Shown: positions 1-9,260 of the stretch, in pieces | Layout: the number at the start of each line of letters is the position of its first letter | Numbering within the stretch: the stretch's first letter is position 1 | From: Gammaproteobacteria bacterium | Lineage (GTDB): Bacteria > Pseudomonadota > Gammaproteobacteria > Eutrophobiales > Eutrophobiaceae | Direction of reading: 5' to 3' | NCBI GenBank assembly: GCA_030829955.1 | Contig: JAURNY010000010.1 | Coordinates: forward strand, 1 to 64,000 | DNA: 64,000 nucleotides | Notes under the pieces: model-generated | The model's input: the letters and a program-made list of their open reading frames with translations, nothing else | What the model was told of the DNA's origin: nothing | The model's database searches: none | Translations under genes and position numbers: made by a program

Positions 1-1534
1 ATGTTTCTGCAGCCGTAATAAAGGCCGCGAACAAGGCAAGTGAGGTCAATATTGCAGCACCGATGGCAAAACCTTTACCAATCGCTGCAGTTGTATTGCC
101 AGCAGAGTCAAGGATGTCGGTTCTTCGTCTAACTTCTGATTCGAGGCCTACCATCTCTGCAATACCGCCAGCGTTGTCAGCAACAGGACCGTAAGCATCA
201 ATAGTCAGAGTTAGAACGAGACTACCAAGCATCCCCAAAGAGGCGATGGCAATGCCATACATTCCCGCAAGTTCCCATGAGATGAAGATGCTTATCGCAA
301 TAGCTAGATAAGGAAGAACTGTACTCTTATAACCTAGGGCAAGACCGTAAATTATGTTGGTAGCAACACCCGTTTCACAGGACTTGGCGACTTCCTTAAC
401 AGGGCTATATTTTTCAGACGTGTAGTAACCGGTCAATAAACCAACGGCTAGGCCCGATACCAGACCAGCTAGGAAGCAGAAGTAAACGCCTTGATTGGTA
501 TAGTCCGCACCATTTAATGCGAAGTTAGCAGGGATCAACTTAACAGTAACGAAATACATTACCACTGCCATGATGGCACTGGAAATTATCAGCAGCTTCA
601 TTAAAGATGGAGCAACATCACTTTCAGTCTTTACGCTAACCATTGCTTTAGTAATTAGGGCTATTGGAATACCGACAGCACTGATCAAAATTGGAAACAA
701 TAATGCATCCGGATTACCGGCAAACGCTACTGCACTAATAACCATCGCAGCACACGTGCTTTCTGCACAGGAACCGAAAAGGTCAGCGCCCATACCAGCA
801 ACATCGCCCACATTATCGCCAACATTGTCTGCAATAACGGCAGGGTTACGTGGGTCATCTTCCGGGATGCCCTGCTCAACTTTACCTACTAGGTCAGCAC
901 CAACGTCTGCGGCCTTGGTGAAGATACCACCACCAACACGTGCAAATAATGCGATGGTCGAACCACCTAATCCAAAGCCAGCTATTACTTCCATAAGGAT
1001 ATGGTTGTTCTCAGCCCCAAGGTCAGCCAAGAGGGTTTTCATCACCACATAAATGATAATCAGCCCGAGGGTTGCCAATCCGACTAGGGCAAAACCCATT
1101 ACTGCCCCAGAGTCAATGGCCACATCATAAGCGGCAGAAATGTCTTTCTTCGCGGAAACCGTGGTTCGTGCGTTGCCTTGAGTTGCCACCTTCATGCCTA
1201 TATAGCCAGAGGCGATTGATATCGCGGCACCAAACAGGAAAGCGATGGCGGTATAGATACCCTCATGAATATTATGTGTATGAGAATCATCGATCAGAAC
1301 GGCGATAATAGCAGCAAAAACTAACATGAATATCGTCAGGATTTTGTATTCCTGTTTTAGGAAAGCCATGGCTCCTTCAGCAATAGCACCATGGATGAAG
1401 CTTAGCTTCTTGGCCTGGGCTTCATCAAGCCCAAGATCAAGCGGTATACTGTCAACCTTCTTCATGTAATAGAAGGCTACTCCTAAGCCCATCAGCGACA
1501 GGATCAGGGTTACCCATATTGTTATTCCCGACAT
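1..1534 (-). CDS. hppA: Membrane-bound pyrophosphatase (H+/Na+-PPase), C-terminus cut by window edge
   Basis: Integral membrane pyrophosphatase that couples PPi hydrolysis (or synthesis) to H+ or Na+ transport across the inner membrane. I translated it from the minus strand. It starts at ATG 1534 behind GGGGAG and runs off the window start after about 511 of the usual 650-700 residues. The frame is open with many hydrophobic helices. The PPi-binding loop runs from about residue 210 ([13 protein letters not shown]...) to an acidic DNVGDNVGD stretch near 236-244. [11 protein letters not shown] segment at 479-488 has Ala483 and Gly486 where K+-independent enzymes have Lys and Thr. That is the K+-dependent signature by family knowledge; the pumped ion cannot be decided. 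The PPi-phosphofructokinase gene lies upstream on the same strand, with one opposite gene between them. Confidence 0.95.
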   Translation of the reverse strand, partial: MSGITIWVTLILSLMGLGVAFYYMKKVDSIPLDLGLDEAQAKKLSFIHGAIAEGAMAFLKQEYKILTIFMLVFAAIIAVLIDDSHTHNIHEGIYTAIAFLFGAAISIASGYIGMKVATQGNARTTVSAKKDISAAYDVAIDSGAVMGFALVGLATLGLIIIYVVMKTLLADLGAENNHILMEVIAGFGLGGSTIALFARVGGGIFTKAADVGADLVGKVEQGIPEDDPRNPAVIADNVGDNVGDVAGMGADLFGSCAESTCAAMVISAVAFAGNPDALLFPILISAVGIPIALITKAMVSVKTESDVAPSLMKLLIISSAIMAVVMYFVTVKLIPANFALNGADYTNQGVYFCFLAGLVSGLAVGLLTGYYTSEKYSPVKEVAKSCETGVATNIIYGLALGYKSTVLPYLAIAISIFISWELAGMYGIAIASLGMLGSLVLTLTIDAYGPVADNAGGIAEMVGLESEVRRRTDILDSAGNTTAAIGKGFAIGAAILTSLALFAAFITAAET

Positions 1535-1769
1535 AATATCTCCCCTAAATATAAGTTATTGATTAGAAAAATAAAAAAGTAATAGAATTACCAGCAATAT
1601 TCCTTAGCTTTGCCGGTGCCAAAAAGTGGTGCAAATTGTACTTGGATATGAGGCAAGTTCAATTAAAAACCCAGTAAATTTCCGTAATTAATGCAATTTT
1701 CAACACTAATTTATATAAACTTATTTAAATAATTTATCTGTAATTTAATAAATATAGTAGAGATCTGAA

Positions 1770-2336
1770 ATGACATTATTAATAGCTGGTTTAACTCTAT
1801 GGACAGTCGTACATTTCTTTCCATCACTTCTTCAAGAGCAAAGAGCAGCCATCATTACGAAGGTAGGCTTGGGTAATTATAAAGGGGTGTTCGCGGTTTT
1901 AATCGTGTCATCAGTAATATTGATTGTCTACGGTTGGCGTTCTGTTATTCCGGAAGATATTTATAGTCCGCCAATCTGGGGTCGACACATCACATTTTTA
2001 TTAATGTTAATTACTTTTATTTTGTTTGTTGCCGCAAAACATAAAACCAATATCAAACGCCATCTGCGTCATCCGCAACTGACTGGTCTGGTAGTTTGGA
2101 GTATCGGCCACTTGCTTGCCAATGGCGACAATCGATCAGTTATTCTTTTTGTCATGCTTGGCGTTTGGGCAATCCTTGAAATGATATTAATCAATCGACG
2201 TGAAGGTGTATGGCAAAAGCCGGAATCACTCCCTGTTAAGAAAGATATTATTACAGTAATAGCAGGTTGTGTGCTTTATACGGTTTTATTGTTTGCTCAT
2301 TCCTATATAACCGGGATGAGCTTGATGAATATGTAA
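1770..2336 (+). CDS. NnrU family membrane protein
   Basis: A 188-residue inner-membrane protein of the NnrU family, whose founding member lies in denitrification loci and whose biochemical role is unsettled. About five or six hydrophobic segments are visible. The family's most recognisable stretch, RHPQLTGLVVWSIGHLLANG, sits near residues 100-120, with a helix and a basic cytoplasmic turn after it. The ATG is preceded by a weak purine stretch (AGAGATCTGAA). It ends 1 base before the convergent stop of the phosphofructokinase gene and lies opposite to both that gene and hppA, so it interrupts what is a contiguous pair in other bacteria. No nitrate or nitric oxide reduction gene is nearby, so a denitrification role is not supported here. 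Confidence 0.8.
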   Translation: MTLLIAGLTLWTVVHFFPSLLQEQRAAIITKVGLGNYKGVFAVLIVSSVILIVYGWRSVIPEDIYSPPIWGRHITFLLMLITFILFVAAKHKTNIKRHLRHPQLTGLVVWSIGHLLANGDNRSVILFVMLGVWAILEMILINRREGVWQKPESLPVKKDIITVIAGCVLYTVLLFAHSYITGMSLMNM

Positions 2337-2337
2337 A

Positions 2338-3603
2338 CTATAAAGAAAAGTCAGTTTTTAAAACCTTTTCTACTGGTTCATTTTCTAGCGTCACATACTT
2401 GGGTAAACCACCTTCATAAGGAGGATAATCTTCACCTTCGATCAATGGACTCAAGTATTTACGACAAGCATCAGTAATTCCAAAACCATCATCCGTAATA
2501 AACTCTTTTGGCATCATCTTTTCAACATTGGCAACGTCTTCAAGTTTGGCACTACCTATTTCCCACACATAAGGCTGATCAGACTTTCTAACTATGGTTG
2601 GCATGACAGCATTGTCACCAGCGATAGCCATTTCTACTGCCGCCTTGCCCAGCGCATAGGCTTGTTCAACATCTGTTTTGGAGGCGATATGTCTGGCAGC
2701 ACGTTGCAGATAATCTGCAACTGCCCAATGATATTTATATCCAAGTGCCTCTTTTAACATATTGGCTACCACTGGTGCTGCGCCACCAAGCTGAGCATGT
2801 CCAAAGGCATCTCTTGTTCCTTGTTCAGCGAGAAACTTTCCATCCGGCCAATGTGCGCCTTCCGATACAACGATTGAGCAGTAGTCATATTTTTCGACTT
2901 TTGCCTTGACCGCCGCAATAAATTTTTCCTGATTAAATTCAACTTCGGGAAACAAGATGACGATTGGAATATCGTTCTGCCCATCAGCAGAGAGTCCGCC
3001 GGCAGCGGCAATCCAGCCTGCATGTCTACCCATGACTTCAATGACAAAGATCTTGGTGGACGTTTTTGCCATGGAACATACATCGAAAGAGGCCTCACGT
3101 ACTGATGTAGCAATATATTTTGCCACCGACCCAAAACCAGGGCATACATCCGTTATAGGTAAATCATTGTCTACAGTTTTTGGTACATGGATCGCCTGAA
3201 TTGGAAACCCCATTTTCTCTGAGAGTTGAGACACTTTGTGACAGGTGTCGGCAGAATCACCGCCGCCGTTATAAAAAAAATAACCAATATTGTGTGCCTT
3301 GAATATATCCATCAATCTTTCGTATTCAGCCTTGCTTTGTTCTAGTCCCTTTAATTTGTAGCGACAGGAACCAAACGCCCCTGATGGCGTATGTCGTAAA
3401 GCGGCTATGTTGTCTGCACTTTCCTGATTCGTATCAATCAGGTCTTCTGTTAAAGCGCCAATAATGCCATTTCGTCCGGCATATACGTTTGCTATCTTGT
3501 CCGGATGCTGTCTTGCGGTTTCGATCACGCCACAGGCACTGGCATTGATTACGGCGGTTACACCTCCTGATTGGGCATAAAATGCATTTTTGGCTGTTGC
3601 CAT
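2338..3603 (-). CDS. pfp: Pyrophosphate-dependent 6-phosphofructokinase
   Basis: Interconverts fructose 6-phosphate and fructose 1,6-bisphosphate, using PPi rather than ATP if the motif reading is right. The 421-residue length fits the PPi-type family. GGDSADT at 114-120 replaces the ATP-type GGDGS. PKTVDND at 141-147 places Lys where ATP enzymes have Gly (PGTIDND); this Lys is the known PPi determinant. MGRHAGW at 191-197 is the substrate-binding signature. In methanotrophs and sulfur-oxidising symbionts such enzymes are reversible and some also act on sedoheptulose bisphosphate, replacing FBPase/SBPase. A divergent promoter region of 102 bases separates it from bepA. The neighbouring hppA supports PPi use; activity itself is inferred. 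Confidence 0.93.
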   Translation of the reverse strand: MATAKNAFYAQSGGVTAVINASACGVIETARQHPDKIANVYAGRNGIIGALTEDLIDTNQESADNIAALRHTPSGAFGSCRYKLKGLEQSKAEYERLMDIFKAHNIGYFFYNGGGDSADTCHKVSQLSEKMGFPIQAIHVPKTVDNDLPITDVCPGFGSVAKYIATSVREASFDVCSMAKTSTKIFVIEVMGRHAGWIAAAGGLSADGQNDIPIVILFPEVEFNQEKFIAAVKAKVEKYDYCSIVVSEGAHWPDGKFLAEQGTRDAFGHAQLGGAAPVVANMLKEALGYKYHWAVADYLQRAARHIASKTDVEQAYALGKAAVEMAIAGDNAVMPTIVRKSDQPYVWEIGSAKLEDVANVEKMMPKEFITDDGFGITDACRKYLSPLIEGEDYPPYEGGLPKYVTLENEPVEKVLKTDFSL

Positions 3604-3705
3604 TCTAAACTCCTGAAATTATTGGATAATGAAACTGAACCGTCATCAAGCCGGCCTGACTAATGTGTTAAACTGTAACGATAACATAACGGACATCAAC
3701 ATTTC

Positions 3706-5202
3706 GTGATTAAAAATATGTCAGCCCTATTCATGAATATTATCAAAAGACCTGTTCATCAGTTCAAGTTAGTGTTGATGCTGATCATTATTCCCGTTTT
3801 GGTATATGCCGGCGCTTCACAGGATTTACCTGATTTTGCAGATTCTGCGGGGGCAGTAATTTCGCCTGAACATGAAAGACGATTGGGGCAGATATTTCTA
3901 AAACAGGTTCGTTATTTTGCAAAGATTGAAAATGATCCTGAAGTTGAATCTTATATCCAGTCTATTGGCTATCAACTTGCTTCACATAGCGACAATACAG
4001 TACAGCCATTTCAGTTTTTTGTGTTAAAGGATGGAGCAATTAATGCGTTCGCTGGTCCGGGCGGAATGATTGGTGTTAATAGTGGCGTTATTCTTAATTC
4101 AGCGAATGAAAGTGAATTGGCAGCCGTTATGGCGCATGAAATTGCACATGTTACCCAGCGACATTTGGCGCGCATGATAGAAGAACATAAAAAATATAGT
4201 GTGCCGACTGCGGCAGCGATGGTGGGAGCAATTCTTTTGTCGATCGTGAACCCGCAGGCAGGATCAGCCGCTTTAACCGGTGTTAGTGGTTTGAGTGTGC
4301 AGAATCAGATTAATTTTACTCGGGCAAATGAAGAAGAAGCTGATCGTATTGGCATGCAATTATTGGTTAGGGCTGGACATGATCCTTATGCCATGCCTTC
4401 TTTCTTTGAAAAGTTGCAACAGGTGACACGTTATCAACAAAGTGGTGCGTCGGAATATTTTCGTACTCACCCTTTAACTACCTCGCGTATAGCAGATACA
4501 CGTGCACGTGCAGATGAATATCCAAAAAAGGAATATGATAATTCTTTAAGTTATGAATTAGTTAAAAATAAATTGCTGGCAAGTTCATTCAAGAATGCTC
4601 GAGATGCGGTGGCAGTACTCAATCAAAAGCTAAATGACTCTACATTGACTGATAAAGATAAAATGCCTGTTCGATACGGTCTTGCCTATGCGCACATCAA
4701 TATTAATGAGTATGTCAATGCACAGATACAAATAAATAATCTACTTAATTTTGATCCAGATAATGTCTCATATTTACTATTATCTGCAAATAATTATGTG
4801 GAACAAAAAGATTATGATAAGGCAATATCTGTTTATGAAAAAGCTTATAGGTTATATCCTGATTTCAAACCGGTGCTGGTCGGGTATGCACGTGCATTGC
4901 TTGATATTAAACAAGCTAAAAAAGCGAGAGAATTATTAAAGGATTACGAACGTTACTACAGACATGGTCTCAACACTTATACCTTGCTTGGCCAAGCTGA
5001 AGCGATGTTAGGTAATGAAATTGAGACGGCAATCATTCAGGCTGATTATTATTTCCTTGCTGGAGAAACAAAGCTTGCTATAGATAAATTAAAATTTATC
5101 AAACAACAGTATTCACTGGATTATTATCAGGAAGAGCGCGTTAAGGCACGCATGAAAGAACTGGAATATGAATTAAATATTGAAGAATCGATAGATATCT
5201 AG
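3706..5202 (+). CDS. bepA: Periplasmic M48 metalloprotease with TPR domain (BepA-like)
   Basis: Periplasmic zinc protease/chaperone of the BepA (YfgC) type, which in E. coli helps assemble or degrade outer-membrane proteins such as LptD. An N-terminal hydrophobic signal at about 20-36 is followed by the M48 domain. HEIAH at 144-148 gives two zinc ligands and the catalytic Glu; EADRIG from Glu211 supplies the third ligand. The C-terminal half (about 290-480) is alpha-helical with TPR-like repeats. The longest frame uses GTG 3706; ATG 3718 or ATG 3733 are alternatives and the latter gives a more usual signal peptide. It ends 4 bases before soxY, so it is probably cotranscribed with soxYZ, an unusual pairing. 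Confidence 0.88.
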   Translation: MIKNMSALFMNIIKRPVHQFKLVLMLIIIPVLVYAGASQDLPDFADSAGAVISPEHERRLGQIFLKQVRYFAKIENDPEVESYIQSIGYQLASHSDNTVQPFQFFVLKDGAINAFAGPGGMIGVNSGVILNSANESELAAVMAHEIAHVTQRHLARMIEEHKKYSVPTAAAMVGAILLSIVNPQAGSAALTGVSGLSVQNQINFTRANEEEADRIGMQLLVRAGHDPYAMPSFFEKLQQVTRYQQSGASEYFRTHPLTTSRIADTRARADEYPKKEYDNSLSYELVKNKLLASSFKNARDAVAVLNQKLNDSTLTDKDKMPVRYGLAYAHININEYVNAQIQINNLLNFDPDNVSYLLLSANNYVEQKDYDKAISVYEKAYRLYPDFKPVLVGYARALLDIKQAKKARELLKDYERYYRHGLNTYTLLGQAEAMLGNEIETAIIQADYYFLAGETKLAIDKLKFIKQQYSLDYYQEERVKARMKELEYELNIEESIDI

Positions 5203-5206
5203 TTCA

Positions 5207-5662
5207 ATGATTAAACGTCGTTACTTATTAAAATTATTATTCGCAGGTTCATCTGCAATAGCCTACAGTTTGTTGTTTCCTGTAAAAGTTTTGGCTAGAT
5301 GGAATGAAGCGGCATATGCAGCAGAGAATATTAATGAGGCGTTGTCAGCTTATTATCCTAATAAACAATTAATTACCAGCAATAAAATTAATATTACTGT
5401 AAGACCAGAAATTGAAAATGGTGCAGTGGTACCAATAAAAGTAAATACAGACTTAAAGAATGTTGAATCGATTGCCATTTTTGTAGAAAAAAATCCTAAT
5501 CCTTTAATTGCTAACTTCGATTTATCTCCTGCATGTAAAGGTTTTATATCTACCAGAATAAAAATGGATGGACCTTCAGATGTATTAGTCGTTGTTGTGT
5601 CAGATGGACAACCTTACAGCACAAGCAAGTCAGTGATGGTTCATGCAGGAGGTTGTGGTTAA
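5207..5662 (+). CDS. soxY: Thiosulfate-oxidation carrier protein SoxY
   Basis: SoxY carries sulfur intermediates covalently on a C-terminal cysteine during periplasmic thiosulfate oxidation, in complex with SoxZ. The 151-residue product has a twin-arginine-like export signal (KRRYLLKL at 3-10, then a hydrophobic stretch ending near VLA). It has the all-beta SoxY core and ends in AGGCG with Cys150 next to last. The classical tail is GGCGG, so this version is one Gly shorter. The stop overlaps the soxZ start (TAATG), implying translational coupling. No soxXA, soxB or soxCD is present in the window, so the partners must be encoded elsewhere. Confidence 0.93.
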   Translation: MIKRRYLLKLLFAGSSAIAYSLLFPVKVLARWNEAAYAAENINEALSAYYPNKQLITSNKINITVRPEIENGAVVPIKVNTDLKNVESIAIFVEKNPNPLIANFDLSPACKGFISTRIKMDGPSDVLVVVVSDGQPYSTSKSVMVHAGGCG

Positions 5663-5973
5663 TGTCTGCGATTAGAGTGAGAAGTCATCTAAAGGATGGG
5701 GTAGCTATCGTTGAAGCTATCATACGTCACCCTATGCATACCGGCTTTGGTGTCGATGAGGATACTAAAGAGATAATCCCCGCTCATTATATTAAACTTC
5801 TAACAGTTAAACATAATGGTAACACTGTTATTTCATGTGACTGGAGTCGTGCGGTTTCCAAAAACCCTTATTTTTCATTTATGTTTGAAGGCGCAAGTAA
5901 AGGTGATGAACTGGAGTTAAGCTGGATTGATACCGAAGGCGAAACTGACGTAATAAAAACAAACTTGGAATAA
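5662..5973 (+). CDS. soxZ: Thiosulfate-oxidation carrier protein SoxZ
   Basis: SoxZ is the scaffold partner that binds SoxY and presents its cysteine tail to the Sox enzymes. The chosen start is ATG 5662, overlapping the soxY stop as TAATG; the soxY sequence AGGAGG ends 7 bases upstream (5647-5652) and serves as a strong ribosome binding site. A TTG 9 bases upstream would add only three residues. The 103-residue protein shows the family pattern: an N-terminal IRVRSHLKDG segment, an IIRHPMHTGFG motif near 20-33 and an immunoglobulin-like beta C-terminus. SoxZ lacks a signal peptide, as is usual, because it is co-exported with SoxY through the Tat system. Confidence 0.93.
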   Translation: MSAIRVRSHLKDGVAIVEAIIRHPMHTGFGVDEDTKEIIPAHYIKLLTVKHNGNTVISCDWSRAVSKNPYFSFMFEGASKGDELELSWIDTEGETDVIKTNLE

Positions 5974-5983
5974 ACAGTTCTTA

Positions 5984-6856
5984 ATGCCTGCGATTCTGCT
6001 TTTTTTATTTTTTATAGCACTAGCATATCTGTTGGGTGCTGTCGTTGCCTATCCACTGAAATTGGTGCTCGAGCCTTATCTCGATCTCGAATATAAAAAA
6101 TATATTAATTATGCAACTTTATTATGTGGTTTATTGGTTAGCGCACTATATTTAAAAACCTGTGGCGTGTTATCAAAACAGGCATTTGGGTTTTCCGGTT
6201 CGATAAAGTCCTTTTTTAATCTTTTACTAAAGTCATTTGCTTATGGAATTTTACTGATACTGATAATTGAATTGATTCTATATCTTCTGGGTATATATGA
6301 GTTAAACCCTAGACGTAGTTATACACTCCATGAGTTTGTGATTCGTATTATCAAGGCGCTTGTTTCAGGTTTATTAATCAGTTTGCTTGAAGAAACAATA
6401 TTTCGTGGCGGATTGTTTGCCGGTTTACATAAACAGGCGGGTGCGGTGTTGGCAGTAATTACGTCATCATTATTGTATGCCACAGTTCATTTTGTGCGTT
6501 ATCGTGAAGTGCCGGAAGGCAAGGATATAGATTGGATAACCGGTTTAATGATGATGCCAGATGCCTTTAGACGCTTTTATGAATGGTCGATCATGGATTA
6601 TTTCATGACCCTGTTTATGTTTGGCGTATTATTGGCCCTGCTGCGTTTAAGGTTTAATAATCTTGCCGCATGTATCGGTATTCATGCCGGCGCAGTCGGA
6701 ACTATAAAAATGACGAATTACTATGGACAACGAATCAGTGATAATCAATTTGATTTTCTGGTGAACCAATATAACTCAACCTTTGGCTGGTTGAGCTTTG
6801 TCGTGTTATCAGTATTTACAGTGATTTTTTATTTGAGGAAGATGAAGCCTAAATAA
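5984..6856 (+). CDS. CPBP family intramembrane glutamic endopeptidase
   Basis: A membrane protease of the CAAX-prenyl-protease/bacteriocin-processing (Abi) family, 290 residues with about eight hydrophobic segments. The catalytic motif EETIFRG (Glu136, Glu137, Arg141) and the second motif around His169 (ATVHF), plus a late GIHAG, are all present, so the active site looks intact. The substrate is unknown. It starts 10 bases after soxZ and probably belongs to the bepA-soxYZ transcript. The pairing of two proteases with soxYZ hints at processing or quality control of exported proteins, but this is only inference from position. Confidence 0.85.
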   Translation: MPAILLFLFFIALAYLLGAVVAYPLKLVLEPYLDLEYKKYINYATLLCGLLVSALYLKTCGVLSKQAFGFSGSIKSFFNLLLKSFAYGILLILIIELILYLLGIYELNPRRSYTLHEFVIRIIKALVSGLLISLLEETIFRGGLFAGLHKQAGAVLAVITSSLLYATVHFVRYREVPEGKDIDWITGLMMMPDAFRRFYEWSIMDYFMTLFMFGVLLALLRLRFNNLAACIGIHAGAVGTIKMTNYYGQRISDNQFDFLVNQYNSTFGWLSFVVLSVFTVIFYLRKMKPK

Positions 6857-6866
6857 TCAGGCTTCA
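6843..6866 (+). terminator. Stem-loop at the end of the soxYZ operon
   Basis: A perfect 8-base inverted repeat, TGAAGCCT (6843-6850) and AGGCTTCA (6859-6866), encloses an 8-base loop that holds the stop codon of the CPBP gene. No clear T-run follows, so it may act as an RNA-stabilising or weak terminator rather than a strong intrinsic one. Confidence 0.4.
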
Positions 6867-6989
6867 CCGCTAGCATTATCATGAGGCGCCCTGTTGGATT
6901 CCAGAATCTCGGATAAACATAGACTATAGATGCCCACGGCTTTTTTTCGATGCAAATCTTAATCTTTGTTTTGTGCAATTAACCCCGAG

Positions 6990-7802
6990 TTATTTAATTA
7001 CATCTGGATGAAACAGTGTTTTACCGTTTATTTTAAATTCACGAATTATGCGTTGACCGTCTTCACCACGAATAAAATCTATATACTTTTGCGCTAATTC
7101 AACATTGGTATGTAGATGCTTATCAGGGTTTACTACAATAACGTGATAAGGGTTAAACAGCGCCGCATCATTTTCAAATACGACTGTTAGACTAATTTTA
7201 TCCATAAACGCCAGATACGTGCCGCGATCAGTTAATGCATAGGCATGTTTGTCATCTGCGATTCGTAATACGGCCCCCATACTTTGACCAACAGAGAGAT
7301 ACCACTCGCCCTGTGGGTCTTTGCCGGTGGTTTCCCACAGTTTTTTCTCCTTTTTGTGAGTGCCAGAATCATCACCACGAGAAATAAATGGATGTTTGCC
7401 TTCAAGCAATATTTCCATTGCCTGTTTTAAACTTTGTGCTTGCCCCAATCCTGCCGGGTCATCTTTAGGACCAACAATAACAAAGTCGTTATGCATTACT
7501 GGTAAGCGTTCAGTGCCAAAACCTTTTTCGATGAATTTTTTTTCGGCACCGGGAGCATGTACCATAATCAAATCCACATCGCCATTTTCGGCGATACGAA
7601 TGGCTTTACCAGTGCCGACAGCAATCACATCTACCTTTGCATTAAATTTTTCTTCAAAGGCAGGATTAAGCACAGCTAACAATCCTGAGTTTTCAGTGCT
7701 GGTAGTGGTCGCCATTTTAAGGCGCACAGGTTCTGCGTTGATGGTGTTAGTAAATAAAACCAGCAACAATATACATAATGAAGTAATTCTTTTAGTAAAC
7801 AT
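6990..7802 (-). CDS. tupA: Tungstate/molybdate ABC transporter substrate-binding protein (TupA-like)
   Basis: Periplasmic binding protein of the TupA family, which captures tungstate (or related oxyanions) for an ABC importer. The chosen start is ATG 7802 (MFTKRITSL...), giving 270 residues with a classical signal peptide ending near residue 23; the frame can be extended 33 codons upstream but that would run into the porin gene. ATTTSTENSG at 31-40 and SRGDDSGTHKKE at 141-152 are the oxyanion-binding signatures of the family. It lies 26 bases downstream of the porin gene on the same strand. TupB permease and TupC ATPase genes are absent from the window, so the protein either uses a distant transporter or has a sensing role. 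Confidence 0.85.
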   Translation of the reverse strand: MFTKRITSLCILLLVLFTNTINAEPVRLKMATTTSTENSGLLAVLNPAFEEKFNAKVDVIAVGTGKAIRIAENGDVDLIMVHAPGAEKKFIEKGFGTERLPVMHNDFVIVGPKDDPAGLGQAQSLKQAMEILLEGKHPFISRGDDSGTHKKEKKLWETTGKDPQGEWYLSVGQSMGAVLRIADDKHAYALTDRGTYLAFMDKISLTVVFENDAALFNPYHVIVVNPDKHLHTNVELAQKYIDFIRGEDGQRIIREFKINGKTLFHPDVIK

Positions 7803-7827
7803 TTTACAATTCCTTAACAAATATAAA

Positions 7828-9162
7828 CTAGAATTCAATCTGACCACGTAAATTAAATATTCCCGGTTCATCAGCATCAGACGGCCCACCATCAACATCA
7901 AGCACCTTCACGTAGTTTGCTGACATGCGAATATTGTTAATGGGAAACCAGTTAATACCAAAAGAAAGGTTGTCTGCTTCACCACCTGAAATATCAGCAT
8001 CATTTAGATCAACATGACTGAAACGTGCTGCCAGTTGCCAGGCGCCAATGCCACCCTTGCCCAATGGCGCACTAGGTTTGATTTTGCTGTAACTGCCTTT
8101 ACTACCACTATAATTACGTGTGTCACTGGTCAGAAACCAGCTTCCTTCAACATAGTAACCATCAAAGTTCAGATCAGAGCCACCGTCCCGATCGACATCA
8201 ACAAGATAATATTCACCCTGTAATGATCCGCGGCCTAATGTATAAGCTGCTTCTGCAACAGCACGAATGTTTGCATCAGCATTAAATGATCCTGAATTCA
8301 CTTCACGAATGTTGGTGACATGTGATTCCGGTCGATCACTAAAACTAACGGAATCAATAGAGCCGCTACGACGATAGGAAACAGATGCACCTAAATGTAA
8401 GTGTTGTGATTTTTCCAGTATCGGTGCATAAGTGCCACGCCCGGTAAAGGCATAGCCTTCATCTTCATTACTGCTCGCGCCATCAATACCTTCACCAAAT
8501 AAACCGGCATTAAGCCCCCAGTTTTTGCCGCTTTTACCAGCAGCAAAACCTATTCCACGACCGGGAGTGAATAGATGCGGCAAACCACGTTCGGTAAAGG
8601 TGATATATTTCGAGCTGGTCATGTTTTGCAAACTGAAGGGTTGTTTGAAATGACCAAATGTAAAATTCCAGCCCGGTAATCCGGCATATTTAATATACGC
8701 ATCATTAATACCTGCGCTACCGCTACCAGTGAAATCATATTGCAGCTTGTATTGCCAATCTGTCCACATCGTACCCTGAACAAATAATCGGGCACGACGC
8801 ATTTCAGTGCCATCAGTATGCTTCAGATTGTCTTCATCGTAATAAGCGGCATCAGCCTGTACGCGGCCACCCACACGGAAACTGAAATTACCTTCTTGAT
8901 CCTTAACTTCAAATTTATCTTTCAGAGTGATCTTCGGCTGGTCTTTAGTCGCAGCAGCAACTTCTTCCTTAACCATTTTTTCAACTTCAGTTTTACCCTG
9001 ATTAGCAACCTGCATGACCAGATCACTAACTTCTTTGGTGATCGTGCCATTTTTTTCCAGTGCCTTTAATAATTCTGCCAAGGCTGCGCTGGAGTCTGCA
9101 TAAGCTGTGCGTCCGGCAAAAAAGGTAATAAATGCAAATATAAAGATAAATGTACGCTTCAT
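7828..9162 (-). CDS. OprO/OprP-type outer-membrane porin
   Basis: A 444-residue outer-membrane porin of the phosphate-selective Porin O/P family. It has a signal peptide (cleavage after AYA near residue 22), a helical, probably trimerising, segment at about 25-70, then alternating amphipathic strands forming the barrel and a C-terminal phenylalanine typical of BAM substrates. The motif region FRVGGRVQADAAYY opens the barrel. It is the first gene of a two-gene unit with tupA and is read divergently from the ModE-like regulator. That context suggests it may admit tungstate, molybdate or another oxyanion rather than phosphate; the selectivity cannot be read from the sequence. Confidence 0.85.
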   Translation of the reverse strand: MKRTFIFIFAFITFFAGRTAYADSSAALAELLKALEKNGTITKEVSDLVMQVANQGKTEVEKMVKEEVAAATKDQPKITLKDKFEVKDQEGNFSFRVGGRVQADAAYYDEDNLKHTDGTEMRRARLFVQGTMWTDWQYKLQYDFTGSGSAGINDAYIKYAGLPGWNFTFGHFKQPFSLQNMTSSKYITFTERGLPHLFTPGRGIGFAAGKSGKNWGLNAGLFGEGIDGASSNEDEGYAFTGRGTYAPILEKSQHLHLGASVSYRRSGSIDSVSFSDRPESHVTNIREVNSGSFNADANIRAVAEAAYTLGRGSLQGEYYLVDVDRDGGSDLNFDGYYVEGSWFLTSDTRNYSGSKGSYSKIKPSAPLGKGGIGAWQLAARFSHVDLNDADISGGEADNLSFGINWFPINNIRMSANYVKVLDVDGGPSDADEPGIFNLRGQIEF

Positions 9163-9260
9163 TATTTTTCCTTTCTTTATGTAATTAATTTCTTATTTGA
9201 TTTTAGGGTGATAAATATAAATACTTAAGCATTAAAATAAATATGTAATATGTTGCATAA

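Noticed and set aside
570-1308. Two plus-strand open frames (570-1052 and 1072-1308)
   Set aside because: They are opposite the membrane pyrophosphatase gene and show biased, repetitive composition with no family match; the minus frame is clearly coding.
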